Source: Haliclystus octoradiatus (Eukaryota; Cnidaria; Staurozoa; Stauromedusae; Haliclystidae). Taken from it: a stretch of 64,000 nt of DNA. Of the stretch, positions 34,901 to 45,694 are shown piece by piece. The notes under the pieces are model-generated. The model did no database searches. It had not been told where the DNA came from and was given only the letters and a program-made list of their open reading frames with translations. The stretch spans positions 19,336,814-19,400,813 of the forward strand of contig OU744450.1 in NCBI GenBank assembly GCA_916610825.1. The letters are read 5' to 3'. Made by a program: the position numbers and the translations under genes. The stretch's first letter is position 1; every line of letters starts with the position of its first letter.

Positions 34901-37790
34901 TTGTATCACGATCTATGTTCAATAGTCCTTGCAACTGTCTTGAAGTGATCATTTGCTACATTTGGTATCGAAATCATTTTAAATAATCCATATCTCGATT
35001 ATTCATCGACACTAAATCTGTTGATGAAAATGACATTCAAGAATGTGTCGTTTATTTGAAAACATTAAGTTCAAGTGATAACATCGAGTCCACTCTGACC
35101 TACACTTCACTACTATGCCAAAGAACCTAGCGGATGCTGAATTCATTCCAGAACCGAAGAAAGTCAAACTGGAGATTATGAATAAGTGATCATCTGAGGT
35201 GCAGAATGGATAATGTTTATACTTTTGCTTGCGAAATGTGGAAAATTTTAATGTCAACCTGAGCTTAACTTTTATTTATATTGACGGTCTCCATACTTTT
35301 TTAGAATCACCGCTGGATCAAATATTCATTTCAGAATCAGTGCTCTTGTGAATATATAGCAGTTATTAAGAAGAAAACAAGTGAAGCTATTTATCTTAAA
35401 CCCAAGCCCGCTCCATTAAATTTGTTGTACTTCCAACTTTTTTGGGTGAATGAAAATGCAACAGCGAACCGTATCAAAGTGAAATTTCAAATCCAATAAA
35501 AAAGGATATTTTGCATGTATAGACTCTATAAAGGTTTGAAAAGATGGACCATGTACTGCAACAAATTCCTTTCATTTCAACATTTGAAAACATTTCAATT
35601 TAATAATAATAATTTAAAAATATGTGCAAAAACTGAGGGATAAAATTTTTATCTTTTAATCTCACAAATGTTTACCGATAGGAGTTTACTAAAGTTATAT
35701 TTAGAATTCCTGACTCATTCAAACTAAAACATCACTTTGTTACTGAAGCATTCCGATGCAATTTGAATTTGAAAGGCTGAACTTTCATCTTTGAAGTTCC
35801 ATTGATATTCTTTGCTAATAGCTTATTAAAATTATAACTTTGTGGTGTTATCTGCAAATGATATATCCCTTGAAATATTTAAACTTGCAAGGAAATCCTT
35901 CGCTTGTGACTTCGCTCAACGACGAGCATTTAGACTGAATTATGTAGATCCTGAAAGCTTGAATAAGATCGCTATACATTGCTTCTGCTTTGTTCGCTTT
36001 TGAAAATCTATCATAAGAAGGGTAAAAGGTAAAACACTTTGTTCTATTTAGCGAAAATTACATGTATGCATAATTTACTGTTTTTTCGCGAGACTATATT
36101 CTATACTATATCCATACGATTTCAAAAAAATTATAGTAAAAAGTGTTTTAGCAAAAATTTGCTCAATTCATGAAATTTACACTGAAAAACGAAATAAATG
36201 TTAAAGAAATTCTTGTTTAAAATAAAAAAATAATATTCCAACCAAAGTTGTGCTAGGGTAGGAAAATTTGCTTGCTATGTGAACAAGCTAATTTATTCTT
36301 AATTCGAGATTTTACTTTTCTTGATTCAAGCACCTGATTCATAACTTTTTCAAGGTTACTCAACTATTAATTATAGCAATTATACTAATTCTTAGAACAT
36401 TTAGTTATAGATTAAACTTGTGTGCCAGCAAGAATATTAGTTTGCTATAATTATTTTGTAAAATCTTTGTAATCTTATCCGCAAAGAAGTCTGGAATCAA
36501 GAATTAAATACAATTATATAATTGCCCTGTGTATGTTATGTTCAATTGAATTTTGAAGTATGGGTTATGAATTTATATAAAATGGACATTTTGCCACATG
36601 ACAATTCGAGATAGATAATTTGTAGAATAAGAATAACTCTAAGCAAAACATATATCCACAGCTTGTGATATATTTACAAAATAGTAACCAAACGAAAATT
36701 GAAGATGGATTCCTCCAGTTCGAAAAAGTTATAATTCATATGGAAACACCCCGAAATTGTATAAAGATATATTGCTTACACGTTTTATAGATAATAGATT
36801 GATAAGATGTATAGAATAATAAAGTCTATTTGTAACACCATCTGAAATCACCGCATCATTATAGATTGTATAGAAAAAGAGAAAATTGGAATGTTATTTT
36901 CAATGCGGCTCAAGGAAAGGAAACAAATTTGATTTGTCTTCGCTTACACGCTTTGTAAATATATATGGTAAATGATCTCACGTGAAGCGGTACAGGATAA
37001 GTAATCAAAGGAATCATTTATCTGCCTTTAACAACAGAATACCTCAATGACTAATACTAATCACGGTTGCACGATAATTTTTATCACGGTTCAATATTTA
37101 TTATCTTGTTAGGGAATATGCTTCAATAACGTTAACGCACATACTAACGGTCCGCACATATACAAATTACATGGGAAAGGAAACAAATTGTCGTCGTTAG
37201 TAAAATTTCGAGGAAAATACATTGTTGCAGACAATCCTATAAAGAATATTTTTGAACTGTCGTCATCCTTGATTGATAATGATTTTGATATAAATACAAC
37301 AAAAAACATTCCAACACTAAAACAATGACCTAGAAATATGCGATTCGAAATGAGCACGAATAACTTCCACAAAATGGAATAGATCATCCAGATTTTCTTC
37401 AGGAATTTAAAGCAATCATTTTTATGGGTTTAAAACCCTATAGTGTTTGTATATAAAGAATTTCCCATATTTTGTGAAGCAAGTGAAACTGTCGTTACAT
37501 GCTACTTGACTTAAATTAGCTACCTACGAGGCCAGTATCGAACTACCTGCCACACCTAAAAGTATAAGTTACACTATAGCAATTTCTATATGATATTGCA
37601 TTGTGTATTTAAATCTATTGCTTTTATATACGTATTGATAACTAAGATATCATATATGTGTTACACTTACATTATACGTCGATGACGTTTCGCCTTCACT
37701 GAGATATTCATACGTGATATATCCACCACGGAAATGTGAGGCACATGTCAAACCAATAAAAGCGAAAGCAAATAAAATGGTATACGACAT
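22722..37790 (-). CDS. Host gene: D8C- and ZP-domain single-pass membrane glycoprotein, 9 exons, 815 aa
   Basis: Exons: 37790-37671, 31050-30812, 29763-29481, 28898-28742, 27863-27312, 25798-25439, 24571-24352, 23708-23383 and 22912-22722. All introns are GT-AG and the phases join without a break (2448 nt). Residues 1-18 look like a signal peptide. About 19-266 form an N-terminal extracellular region opening SHFRGG, found at the start of various metazoan secreted proteins. About 267-315 are a Ser/Pro linker with six SP pairs. About 318-450 form a D8C domain (GWYRFSG), about 455-714 a ZP-N/ZP-C module, 715-720 a basic cleavage site RIGKRS, 737-747 a hydrophobic patch (IYYLVAGPF), and 768-788 a transmembrane helix. 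In uromodulin-type proteins, cleavage releases the module to polymerise, so a surface filament or matrix glycoprotein is inferred. The function is unknown. Confidence 0.9.
23060..23325 (-). mobile_element. MITE copy in intron 8 of the ZP-domain gene
   Basis: Its reverse complement resembles 32738-33078: a GGGGTAAC-like end, then ATGGGGACGT, GGATCCA, GAGCTGAGA and ACTTTTTGGG blocks in the same order. Boundaries are approximate and no target duplication was identified. Confidence 0.55.
23383..23708 (-). CDS. Exon 8 of the ZP-domain gene (ZP-C, cleavage site, hydrophobic patch)
   Basis: This encodes ZP-C with CPADSTV, YIHCDTFLCHRTS and RCNQVCNS, then the basic cleavage site RIGKRS and the hydrophobic segment IYYLVAGPFV. 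In ZP proteins that segment controls release and polymerisation. The donor is GTAAGT. Confidence 0.9.
24352..24571 (-). CDS. Exon 7 of the ZP-domain gene (linker and start of ZP-C)
   Basis: This encodes VNFGQFVLNLRAMNEDF and the ZP-C start with ERQYCEINVVASNPDV. The donor GTCAGT is shared in form with exon 6. Confidence 0.87.
25439..25798 (-). CDS. Exon 6 of the ZP-domain gene (ZP-N)
   Basis: This is a symmetric phase 1-1 exon of 360 nt. It encodes the ZP-N subdomain with VVNCVPGRMRVDIPRSYF, the second and third Cys in DRNCLS and LVNCGT, and a fourth in VRCSYV. The donor is GTCAGT. Confidence 0.88.
26080..26618. repeat. Interspersed repeat adjoining the palindromic MITE in intron 5
   Basis: Blocks such as TAAAATATCACGAAGGTTTTC, GATCTGATTGGT and TGTTTTATTTTAGAAAAG recur in the same order at 54096-54275. 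Both copies end at an AGGGTTACC-type palindrome, so they probably form one repeat family. Confidence 0.6.
26619..26809. mobile_element. Palindromic MITE of the AGGGTTACC family, intron 5 of the ZP-domain gene
   Basis: The element is a nearly perfect palindrome of about 190 bp. Its arms start AGGGTTACCACATGCTTGCA and run through ATATTTACTAAA, CTCGAAAA and GGGAGACAC to a centre near 26714. Relatives are at 54753-54941 and, as a stub, at 10463-10499. Confidence 0.8.
27312..27863 (-). CDS. Exon 5 of the ZP-domain gene (Ser/Pro linker and D8C domain)
   Basis: This is a symmetric phase 1-1 exon of 552 nt. After the SP repeats, the D8C domain starts at DGCAAHTLLSDADRNV and contains GGWYRFSGSAG, several Cys pairs (CSCNP), YVRNCGSFYVFFL and CAAVHCGE. 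It matches the uromodulin/GP2 D8C layout. The whole domain sits in one symmetric exon, which favours exon shuffling. Confidence 0.9.
28742..28898 (-). CDS. Exon 4 of the ZP-domain gene
   Basis: The exon is bounded by TTTTCAG and GTACGC. It encodes GLGCRFTIDARNRPLGVYPA and IPYQFLYYVVEE, the end of the N-terminal extracellular region. Confidence 0.87.
29481..29763 (-). CDS. Exon 3 of the ZP-domain gene
   Basis: The exon is bounded by TTGCTAG and GTAACT. It continues the N-terminal extracellular region with CCWIAMPCC and RDRNGDPVRCRLAS. Confidence 0.87.
30085..30190 (+). repeat. tRNA-derived SINE-like fragment in intron 2
   Basis: A B-box-like GGGTTTGATCCC is preceded about 45 bp upstream by a weak A box (GAGCTAGTCCAGG) and followed by TAGTAGCGCTACAGCC, which can form a hairpin. 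Confidence 0.35.
30812..31050 (-). CDS. Exon 2 of the ZP-domain gene
   Basis: The acceptor is CTTAG before 31050 and the donor GTAAGT follows 30812. The exon begins VRVYYASGWETG and has Asn-linked sites (NITN) and two Cys. Intron 1 (6.6 kb) is the longest in the gene. Confidence 0.85.
32738..33078. mobile_element. MITE copy in intron 1 of the ZP-domain gene
   Basis: The ends ATCCCTGGGGTAACTCCA and TGGAGTTACCTCCCGGGGGAT are imperfect inverted repeats. A relative in the opposite orientation lies in intron 8 (23060-23325). No coding sequence is present. Confidence 0.7.
33950..34230. repeat. Diverged intron-1 repeat, copy 1
   Basis: This shares AAGAAGAAAACAAGT, CCCGCTC, AGTACTTCCA-like and AAAATGCAACAGCGA blocks in the same order with 35325-35500. 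It is non-coding. Confidence 0.55.
34594..34844. mobile_element. MITE, about 251 bp, in intron 1
   Basis: The ends AGGGTCATCCATAAAGTAC and GTACTTTGTGGATGGCCCC are inverted repeats. The flanks share tatag (34589-34593 and 34845-34849), giving a 4-5 bp target duplication. Superfamily is not assigned. Confidence 0.78.
35325..35500. repeat. Diverged intron-1 repeat, copy 2
   Basis: This is the second copy of the repeat at 33950-34230. Confidence 0.5.
37671..37790 (-). CDS. Exon 1 of the ZP-domain gene (signal peptide, FRGG start)
   Basis: This codes 40 residues from the ATG at 37790. LFAFAFIGLTCAS is hydrophobic with a plausible cleavage before HFRGG. The donor GTAAGT starts at 37670, in phase 0. 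The start is supported by the signal peptide. Confidence 0.88.
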
Positions 37791-38637
37791 TTTATTTTCT
37801 AAATGTTAGTTCGTATTAAAAAAATGCAACCAACACTAGAACGACCGTACAGCTTTAACGCCTAAACATGTGTCAGTGGAATTTTATTTGATACACATGT
37901 AATATGTATTCGTGTTCAGTCATGAGTATAGATAGATAGTACATCTCTAAGGTGATTGAATTTGAACAGTAGCATGTTACGAAAGGGTTTTGTTACCACT
38001 TGACAACAGACTTTAAATATCAAGCAGTAGGTGTGCCCTCTTACATTAAACAATGGAAATTGAATAATAGAACCTTTTGAACATTGGAATTGTTAGTCTA
38101 TAGCTATGACCAACTGGATTTTGCACTTTTACAAGAATATTTATAGAATTTAATGTACAGCGCACGATTGAGGCAAAGCTGTGTATGTATAAATATAAAA
38201 TCATGATAGAAAACTCAACCAGTTTTTGTCGTTTAAACGAGATCGATGTACTATCTAATGTTATATGATAGAAATTAAAATGCACAGGGTTTACCATGTT
38301 GCCAAATTTAGCCTTCATACTAATGTAGCAGTTATTCAAAGATAATCTACGTACAGTAATTGTATGTGGTATGCGTCAACTTTTCTACCTGTAAGAGACT
38401 ATTAATGATGATGACATATTTTATCATTGTCACGATTTATCTGGGTTCCCCACTTCCCGATACTATGACAACTAATCATAACTATTTAATATATGCAGAT
38501 ACATTAAGCAATTTATAAAACAGAATAAATCTTGTATTCTCTTTTTTTGCGTGGAATTTTCTGAAATTACGTAGAAGATAGGGTAGAGATAACGCTCAAT
38601 TCATGACACCATATATATACACCACACAGATAAAGCT

Positions 38638-39085
38638 TCCAAGACAACGACATATTGTTGTCATGGAAACAAGGCATCAGAATAATCCAACTGTATATAT
38701 TACTCAACATGATCTGGAATTAGATTCAGGAATTCATATTATTATAATATTTGTATGAATAATGCTTCGGTTATTCTGAATAACAATATCATATTGTCAT
38801 GGAAACAACATATCGAATAATCCTATTGTATATATTACTCGACATGATCTGGAATTAGATTCGGTAGTTCATAATGTTATAATATTTGAATGACTAAACC
38901 TTGTAACACATCGATATCATGTGGTTATAGAAACAAGGCATTAGAATACTGCTAGCATATATAGTACTCAGCATACCCTCTGGATTTTGAGACACACAGT
39001 AATGTAATGATCATGAATAATCTGTTTCTAACACCACCCACAAGATATTGTAGCCATAGAAACAAAGCAATATAAACTCGTGATA
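38638..39085. repeat. About 130-bp tandem repeat, three units plus a partial, upstream of the ZP-domain gene
   Basis: Each unit carries a CATATTGT(T/C)ATGGAAACA-like block, then AATAATCC, TATATTACTC, CATGATCTGGA and ATAATATTTG-like blocks. Units diverge progressively to the right. The array lies about 0.85-1.3 kb upstream of the start codon of the minus-strand gene, so it could sit in its 5' regulatory region. Confidence 0.75.
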
Positions 39086-42000
39086 ATTACACCTCGATAT
39101 GACTTTGGAAAAAACGTGCACCTCTAACTGCAGAATTATTTTAGATATTTTAGCCGGTGAAATGTAAATTATATCACTATTTTCTAATGTAAGACCAATT
39201 TGTACACATCTTCGCAGTCATGTGTGTAACAATTCTATTTTCCTATTGTTCTTCTCACAACTAACTTCTCAACAAATTATCTTGTGCCGTTCTCGAGTAA
39301 AAAGGTTACAAAAACGTATAGTGAGATTGTTTGTCAATAGTCAATAGAAGAAAACAATTTAAAGGAATAATAATCTAAGGTTTTACAACAGTTAAGAAAT
39401 TAAAATAGTAGATTTTCTAAAATGCTAAATTCATATAAAGAGTAGTCATAATATTTAGTGCAGTTTTTCCTTGTTAATTTCATTTCCCATGTAAACATAA
39501 CTGTACTGTATAAAAAAACTTCAAAATTGTAATCAATTGATCAAATGAATGTGAACGATGGTATTATATTATTATAACAATCTGATTTTAAAATAATTTG
39601 GATGCTAGAAATTACTCTTCAAAAGAAATAATTTTGTTAAGACAACCAACGTAAGCATATTTAATTTGATCCCCATTTTCATTTTTCTTCAATTATCCTT
39701 TTTCTGAAGATATTTATCGAAAATAATATTTGAAAATAAAGCATTTATGAAATAGAGACTTTCACATGTGTGGACTGACATAAAAATAATTCACGCTATC
39801 TATCTAAAGAAATTTTCATTACATTCACGCCATCTATCTAAAGACATTTTCATTACAAGGTTATATAGTTATTTTGATGGATACTCAGAAAAAACGGTTA
39901 TATTGATTAGAGCATGAAATTGTTAAAATATTTGTTACATTTAATTTACAATCGTGTTGAGACATGTTTCAAAGTACCACTGTGTGTGTAGTTATGATAT
40001 ACTTCAGCAAATCAATTACACTGTCATGCAGAGTGTAGCTATTGTAGAATATTCTTGACATCCTTTTGTAATACATCTTATCTACTGTGAATCTATAGCT
40101 TCTATATACGCTCCAGTAATAACTTCTCTACATTTGATTTTTATCAAATACAATAACAAGGTATTGAAGTATTGCGCCTTTTATCACATATGTCATGTTT
40201 AAAAAACTATGTAAAATTTCTCACGCGATGTAGAGGTATATAGAAATGTTCATAATATATGGGTGTGGCCAATATATTTCAATACGAAACATTTGAATTA
40301 GCACGAACTGTAGAAGTTGGTGATAATCAGATTGTTAATTGTAAATCACGAATGGAATGATGTATGAATTCAAAGTTCAAGATATTCTCTTTAATAAGTT
40401 GCACCTCACGTATGTATAACCTCCCTCTGAAAGAAACGAATAGCATATCTATAATGCCCTGATAAATTCAACCATGACAATGTAACAGCATATAGTTTAG
40501 CATGGTATTAAAGATAATAATTTAATAATGTGGTGGATGACAGCATGTCACTCCGTCGCTATAGCCTGCATGCAGACAAATATAGAATCACTCTTAATCA
40601 TACGTTGAAACTGGAAACAATTGGTCCTCAGTCTACTTCATTGCAAAACAAGGGGATATGACCGTTCTAAGAGCGTCAAAAGACAAGTATTTCATCGCGG
40701 ATTATCTCATTATAGAACCTAATACGTAGTTTACAAATTTAGCTAAAAATGAATGTTTTTCATTTCCAAATTTAAAGACTTTAATCTTTAGCGATAAAAA
40801 TTTAGGCAGCATTGTTTCTTTCACAATACTAGCTCCAGTTTGCGGGTAGCTACGGCGACAACTTTAAATAAATGTAGCAACATTGGGCGTACAATTACAT
40901 ATCTCTTCAATGGCTGACAAGATCCAGACAATGCAGCGTATTCATAGGATCTATATAATCCCATACCGCAACTTCTCGTGCGTGATGTCCACAAATCAGA
41001 CAATAATGCATTTATATGTAGTTTAAATTACACGTTGTCATATTAATTAAGTAACAAGCAACAAACTAATATACAAAATATGCAGTATAATCAAAACTTT
41101 CAGAAGTAAATGTTAACGGAATCCAGTAAGATTAAGTTCTATTCCAAAGTTTTTGAAATCATGACTTCTGAATAAAGTTTGCAGTTAACGTGATCAAAAT
41201 GAGTCATTCCGTTTTGTTTGGTTGAGGTTTTAGTAAGATAAGTTGCATAATTGGGCTAAAGGAAGTACTATCGATGCATACTTTATTGTATCGTTGGTTG
41301 ATATCACATAGTGTTATCATCATCACAATCACTTCTATATGGAACCGAAAAATTTAAATGACACAGTTTAACAATACTATATTAGACAAACTGAGGCTGA
41401 AAACATGAAAGCAAGGAACAGGATAAGATTATGCGACTTCTCGTAATACGTACCCTGGCAAAAACTATAATTAAAAACGTTATACACAGGCATATATATA
41501 ATTTACTTGCATAATATATTTGTTCAACTAATCCGCATTTCTCAAATTAATTATTTCATCTCCGGGTTTCATTGATAAGAAATCAATGTCATCTGATGCT
41601 CTGAAAGAGAAACCAGCTTCTCATCACGAGGTACCACTTCCATCGACTCGACACCAATGCAAGATATAGATACGTTTGCTTTCCATCCTCCCAGTAACAC
41701 CGTGGTTGACTTATTGTTCACCCTCACCTCATATCTCGGATGTATATACATTGCATATTCGCCATTTCGCCATCGGATAAATCCTTTCCTTGCTAATGTA
41801 CATATTTATGCATGTTTCGTAGAATTATTCATTTTGTCGCAGCTCGTTGCCCTTTAAAAACGCGTGTTCTGGCTGTTTGGTTAAAACCGTGCGGGTACAG
41901 CCTGCACGGTCTATACTTGACATAGCACGAGAACTCATATACTTTTGGTGTCATGCCATGTACCATGGAATGTCATGGATTGTCTTGACATAACTGCAAA

Positions 42001-42120
42001 TAACGTAGTCCAAACAATGCTCATTTTCCCAGTGATTATCAAGTTATACTAGACCCTAAGTTAAATATAGTCGCATTGTGTATAGACAATATTTCATAAG
42101 AAAATTTGGCTGGCTTTCTT
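39086..42120. other. Unassigned intergenic stretch
   Basis: Apart from a 34-bp tandem duplication at 39789-39856, I see no coding, RNA or repeat signature in about 3 kb. Confidence 0.45.
39789..39856. repeat. 34-bp direct tandem duplication
   Basis: Two adjacent copies differ at two positions. Each starts ATTCACG and ends TTTTCATTAC. Confidence 0.9.
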
Positions 42121-42129
42121 TAAAACTTG

Positions 42130-42490
42130 TTGACATCAGTGTCGACATCGGACGCCCAGAATTTATTTAGATTCTAATGGCTGCCCAAGCCTGGCCTCTA
42201 CGTTGGATTAGATCATCCGAAGAAGATGGAAGTACATCGCCTAGGTACTTGAACGAATCTTCACGTTCTATGTCACCATTTGATGCAGCAAAGCAATAAA
42301 TTTCGTCTTAGTCGTGTTAATTGTCAAGCCTACCATTTTACCAGCCTGTTCAACTCCATCAAGAAGTTGTTGTGCATCAGATATGCTATTTGTGAAGATA
42401 GCAATATCATCAACGAATGAGAGGTCCGAAACGCTGCGCTCTGGATGACGTGAAGACCTACGACGATCAGCTACAAGCTGTCGAGAAATC
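42130..42490 (-). pseudogene. LINE reverse transcriptase fragment (RTE-like)
   Basis: Reading the minus strand gives the catalytic motif DLSFVDDIAIFTNS, then QQLLDGVEQAGKMVGLTINT and TKTKFIA, followed in another frame by DSFKYLGDVLPSSSDD and RRGQAWAAIR. This order (palm, thumb, LG motif) is diagnostic of non-LTR RT. A frameshift near 42285 and the lack of everything upstream make it a remnant. Confidence 0.82.
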
Positions 42491-42880
42491 GTCAGTATTA
42501 TTGACCCAACTTGACTCAGCTTATGACGCCATGCTTCGGCATGCTTTAGGAATACATTGACCCAACTTACTTTCTACTGCTAAACTTAGAAAGCTTTCCC
42601 TTCTGCCTCTGCTATTGCTCACCAACGTGAGATGTCTTTTTTAGGTCACATCGAAAGATCAACGGCGTATGCCCCCAACCGATGCATGACATCCTTCACT
42701 GGCAACCGAAGGAGATGCTTCGACGGGGCTATGGGGAGTAGTATCTTTTCATATTGTTTTGTATCGTGAATTGTGTTATTTACAAGTTTCTTTGTCAGCT
42801 ATGTCTGACCGTGATTTGTGGCGTTCTTTGTGTAGCAAATATGTAGGACGTAAGAGGGACGGCACATCCCTATAATTATT
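42490..42880 (+). pseudogene. LINE C-terminal ORF fragment, opposite orientation
   Basis: The plus strand reads LDSAYDAMLRHALGIH, KLRKLSLLPLLLL, a degenerate GHxxR block, and near 42790 MSDRDLWRSLCSKYVGRKRDG. These match the region after RT in LINE ORFs that end with a DRxxWR segment. It abuts a minus-strand RT fragment, so an inversion or two separate insertions occurred. Stops and frameshifts are present. Confidence 0.6.
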
Positions 42881-43157
42881 CCCGTACCACAAGTGCGATG
42901 CTGCCAACACTCAGTTATCACAACAGATTGCTTCTTTCCTTTATTTAACTTCTGTGTTACATTTAATGCAAAGCTCTGCCATCGTATGAATAGTAGAATG
43001 TTGCTGCAGTAGTTGAACTATATATTTGATGCATATAGCTGGCTAAATTCTAAGTAGAATGATTTACAGAACGCTCGCACCCTTTTTATATCCCAATGCA
43101 GTGCATGTCCCTACTGGGTAATAGAATGCTATTGTTACTTTTGAAGCGGGTGTGCAA

Positions 43158-43267
43158 TTGTTAGTATGTAGGCGTTGAACATGTGTCAAGTTGCAAGTCA
43201 TGTTGAATGTAATTCCATGAGGCTTAAAATCGGGAAGAGGTTGTCTAATATTGTTCATACAATGACA
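43158..43267 (-). repeat. 3' LTR of the minus-strand gypsy element
   Basis: This is similar to the 5' LTR over about 75 bp. The end TGTCATTGTATGAACA follows a purine-rich tract (AAAGAAGAAGGGA on the minus strand). The outer edge is diverged. Confidence 0.65.
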
Positions 43268-43347
43268 TCCCTTCTTCTTTATAATTGATACATAGACTTA
43301 ATAACAAAACAATGATTAATAATGTAGTGTAATAGTAATAATAATAA

Positions 43348-44690
43348 CTAGTCAAACTTTGATGGAACTTTAGCGCTTCGTCCTGATTTTGTAATTTGAT
43401 TTCTTGGTTTAAGTGAGATCTTTACTTTCTTCACCGAAACAACTTCAACAGGAGTAGCGTTGACAGCCTTTGCAATTGGATCAGTTGGTGAAATGGATGG
43501 AACTTTCTGAAGTGCTGTAGCAGTAGTAACTGGAGACGTTTGTGGCTGAGTATGGATTTCAGATGGAGCACAATAGTCTGACAGAGGTGGTGTTGACTTG
43601 CGGGATGGCTTCAGAGGTGTGTTATATAGTTCTCTATCAGAAGTTGGCATTTGGTCATAGTGTGGAATTTGTAATGCTTGAGTATGAGTAGGGTTATATC
43701 TAGGAAGAATGTGCTCTATGGTTCTTCAGTAAATAGTCCCTTTAATATCAACCAGGTATGTTCGAGGCATCTCTTGTGGTTTTGGTCGAGCCATGATTGA
43801 TCCAGGCTCCCAGATGTTGAGTAGGGTGTTACGAACGTACACGTCTTGATGGTCGTGTAAAACTGGAAGATTGACTTTCCCAGCAAGTTTGTTGTAGTGT
43901 TTCGCTTGAGTAGCTTGTCGTTCTGCATTTGTACTGATGTGTTCTTCATTGTCCGGATGATGTGAGAGAAGGGTACGTCTACAGCTTGGAAGCAGTGTTC
44001 ATGGTTTGCGACCACATAAAAGTTCAAATCGTGAAGGTGTATTACTGTCCAAGGGTGTAGTTATATCCATAAATAAGGCAATGGCTAAATTATCTTTACC
44101 TTCTAGTGCTTTTTCCATAGTTGTTTTTAAAGCCCAATAGCTCTTTCAGCGAGGTTGTTAGCTTGATGATGGTAAGGTGAACTTGGAGCTATGGTGATCC
44201 CACTTTGTTAACATTTGTTGGTAAACTCTTGGCTAACATACTGTGATCCAAAATCTGCGAAAATTGAGCAAGGTAGTCCATATTCTAGAAACATATTGGT
44301 TGAGTGACTGCATATCACAGTTGCTTTTGTGTCGGTCCATTGTCTTATGAGAGGGTATCTAGAGAAATCTGCAAACATGAGATACTTCACACCTTTAAAT
44401 TCGAAAATGTCTGAGCCAAGCTTTTTCCAAGGACGTGTAGGTAGATCTGGCTGGAGAACTGGTGGTCTTGCTTGAGCTGGTCGATTCTTGTTGCAAATAG
44501 AACAGGTTTTAACCATTATTCTAATATCTTTTGATATACCAAGCCAAAAGACAGACGATCTTGCTAGCAAAATGCATTTAGCTTCTTCTTGATTACCAAC
44601 GTGAATGGCTTCTAGAGTTTTTCTTCTCAGCTGTTGAGGTATAATGATACGATCTCCTTTCAGGTAAGACCATCTTCAAGAACTAAATCA
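43348..44690 (-). pseudogene. Integrase and Pol C-terminus of the minus-strand gypsy element
   Basis: The minus strand reads the integrase zinc region end (VKTCSICNKNRPAQARPP), then the core with FADFSRYPLIRQW and FADFGSQYVSQEF. Here the usual SDNGPQ is changed to ADFGSQ, so the second catalytic Asp context is altered. Downstream is a basic Pro/Thr-rich tail ending TKSGRSAKVPSKFD. Frameshifts near 44200, 44030 and 43700 break it. Confidence 0.78.
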
Positions 44691-44699
44691 CAGCGAAAA

Positions 44700-44890
44700 T
44701 TTCAGAAGTCCTTTAATAACGGCCCATACATTCCTCCAAGGCATTCCCGCTCGACATTTGAATAGCTCTTTTTTGTTGCATTCAAAGACCATGAGCTCAT
44801 AGCTACTATTTTTTCATCTCCATGTTGATCGATTTGGCGCAGCCAAGCACCAAGTCTTTGTTCACTAGCGTCGCATTGAAGTAGTAGAGA
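44700..44890 (-). pseudogene. RNase H fragment of the minus-strand gypsy element
   Basis: The minus strand reads LLLQCDASEQRLGAWLRQ, SSWSLNATKKSYSNVERECL and a diverged end. These are the CDAS and ExE motifs of RNase H. It is separated from the RT by the inserted element at 44891-45694. Confidence 0.72.
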
Positions 44891-45694
44891 GTTTCAGATT
44901 GCATGAACGACGACGTTAGAAGGGTGCGCAGTGCTTCTGCGCGTCTCTTGGGGGGAATCACCTCTGTGCAAGAACCGTTCACATGAACGGTTCATGAGCA
45001 ATATCTCGTCGTCGTGAACGGTAGCGAAGCTCAACTTGAAATACGACAAATGTAGCATAGAAGGTGCATTCAATACAATCTTAGTACTACTATATCAAGC
45101 AGAAATGCAGTAAATTCTTTTTCCATCAGAGGTTATTGATAAATACACTTGAAAAATGCATATTTGGAATGACGTTTATGGTCTTTTGCGTGGTCAAATA
45201 CCTTTGTCTACGTAAACATGTTGAAAACAACACCATAAGGTTTAAAGTAAGCTAAGGTTTGATTATATTGACATCGAGATATAGATTTTGTTCTTGTTGA
45301 AGCTTGAAGTTTAAAATACATTTTTCTACCGCTGTTTGCTGTATGTTATTTGAGTAAGATTTGGCCAATTTGATTTTGTTCCTTTTAGTATTTATTTACA
45401 ATATTAGTTGATTATTTCATTTAAAAGAAATCTTCTTCCAATTATGTTGCATTAACAATTGCTTTAGACCTTTGCATTATGTAGCGTTGTTTTATCTTCA
45501 AAATCCATAACATATACAAATGCGTATTCGCCACATTGAAATTATCAAAATGATTGTTTTCATGTTTTGCAAAGAAATGGAACTATCGTCGTTGGCCAAA
45601 ATAATCTGAAATATAAACTGCGTGAGTACGACGATCAGAACAGGAAGTTGTAATGACGTAATCCTACCGTCGTCGTTCAATGAGATCTGAAACC
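44891..45694. mobile_element. DNA element with about 26-bp terminal inverted repeats inside the gypsy RT/RNase H
   Basis: The ends GTTTCAGATT...GAACGACGACG and its inverted partner (45669-45694) flank about 800 bp without coding motifs. The gypsy coding on both sides belongs to the same domain boundary, so this is an insertion. A clear target duplication was not seen. Confidence 0.6.

Noticed and set aside
37880-37900. TATA-like CAAATAAAA upstream of the ZP-domain gene
   Set aside because: In such AT-rich sequence this match is expected by chance and there is no other promoter mark to support it.
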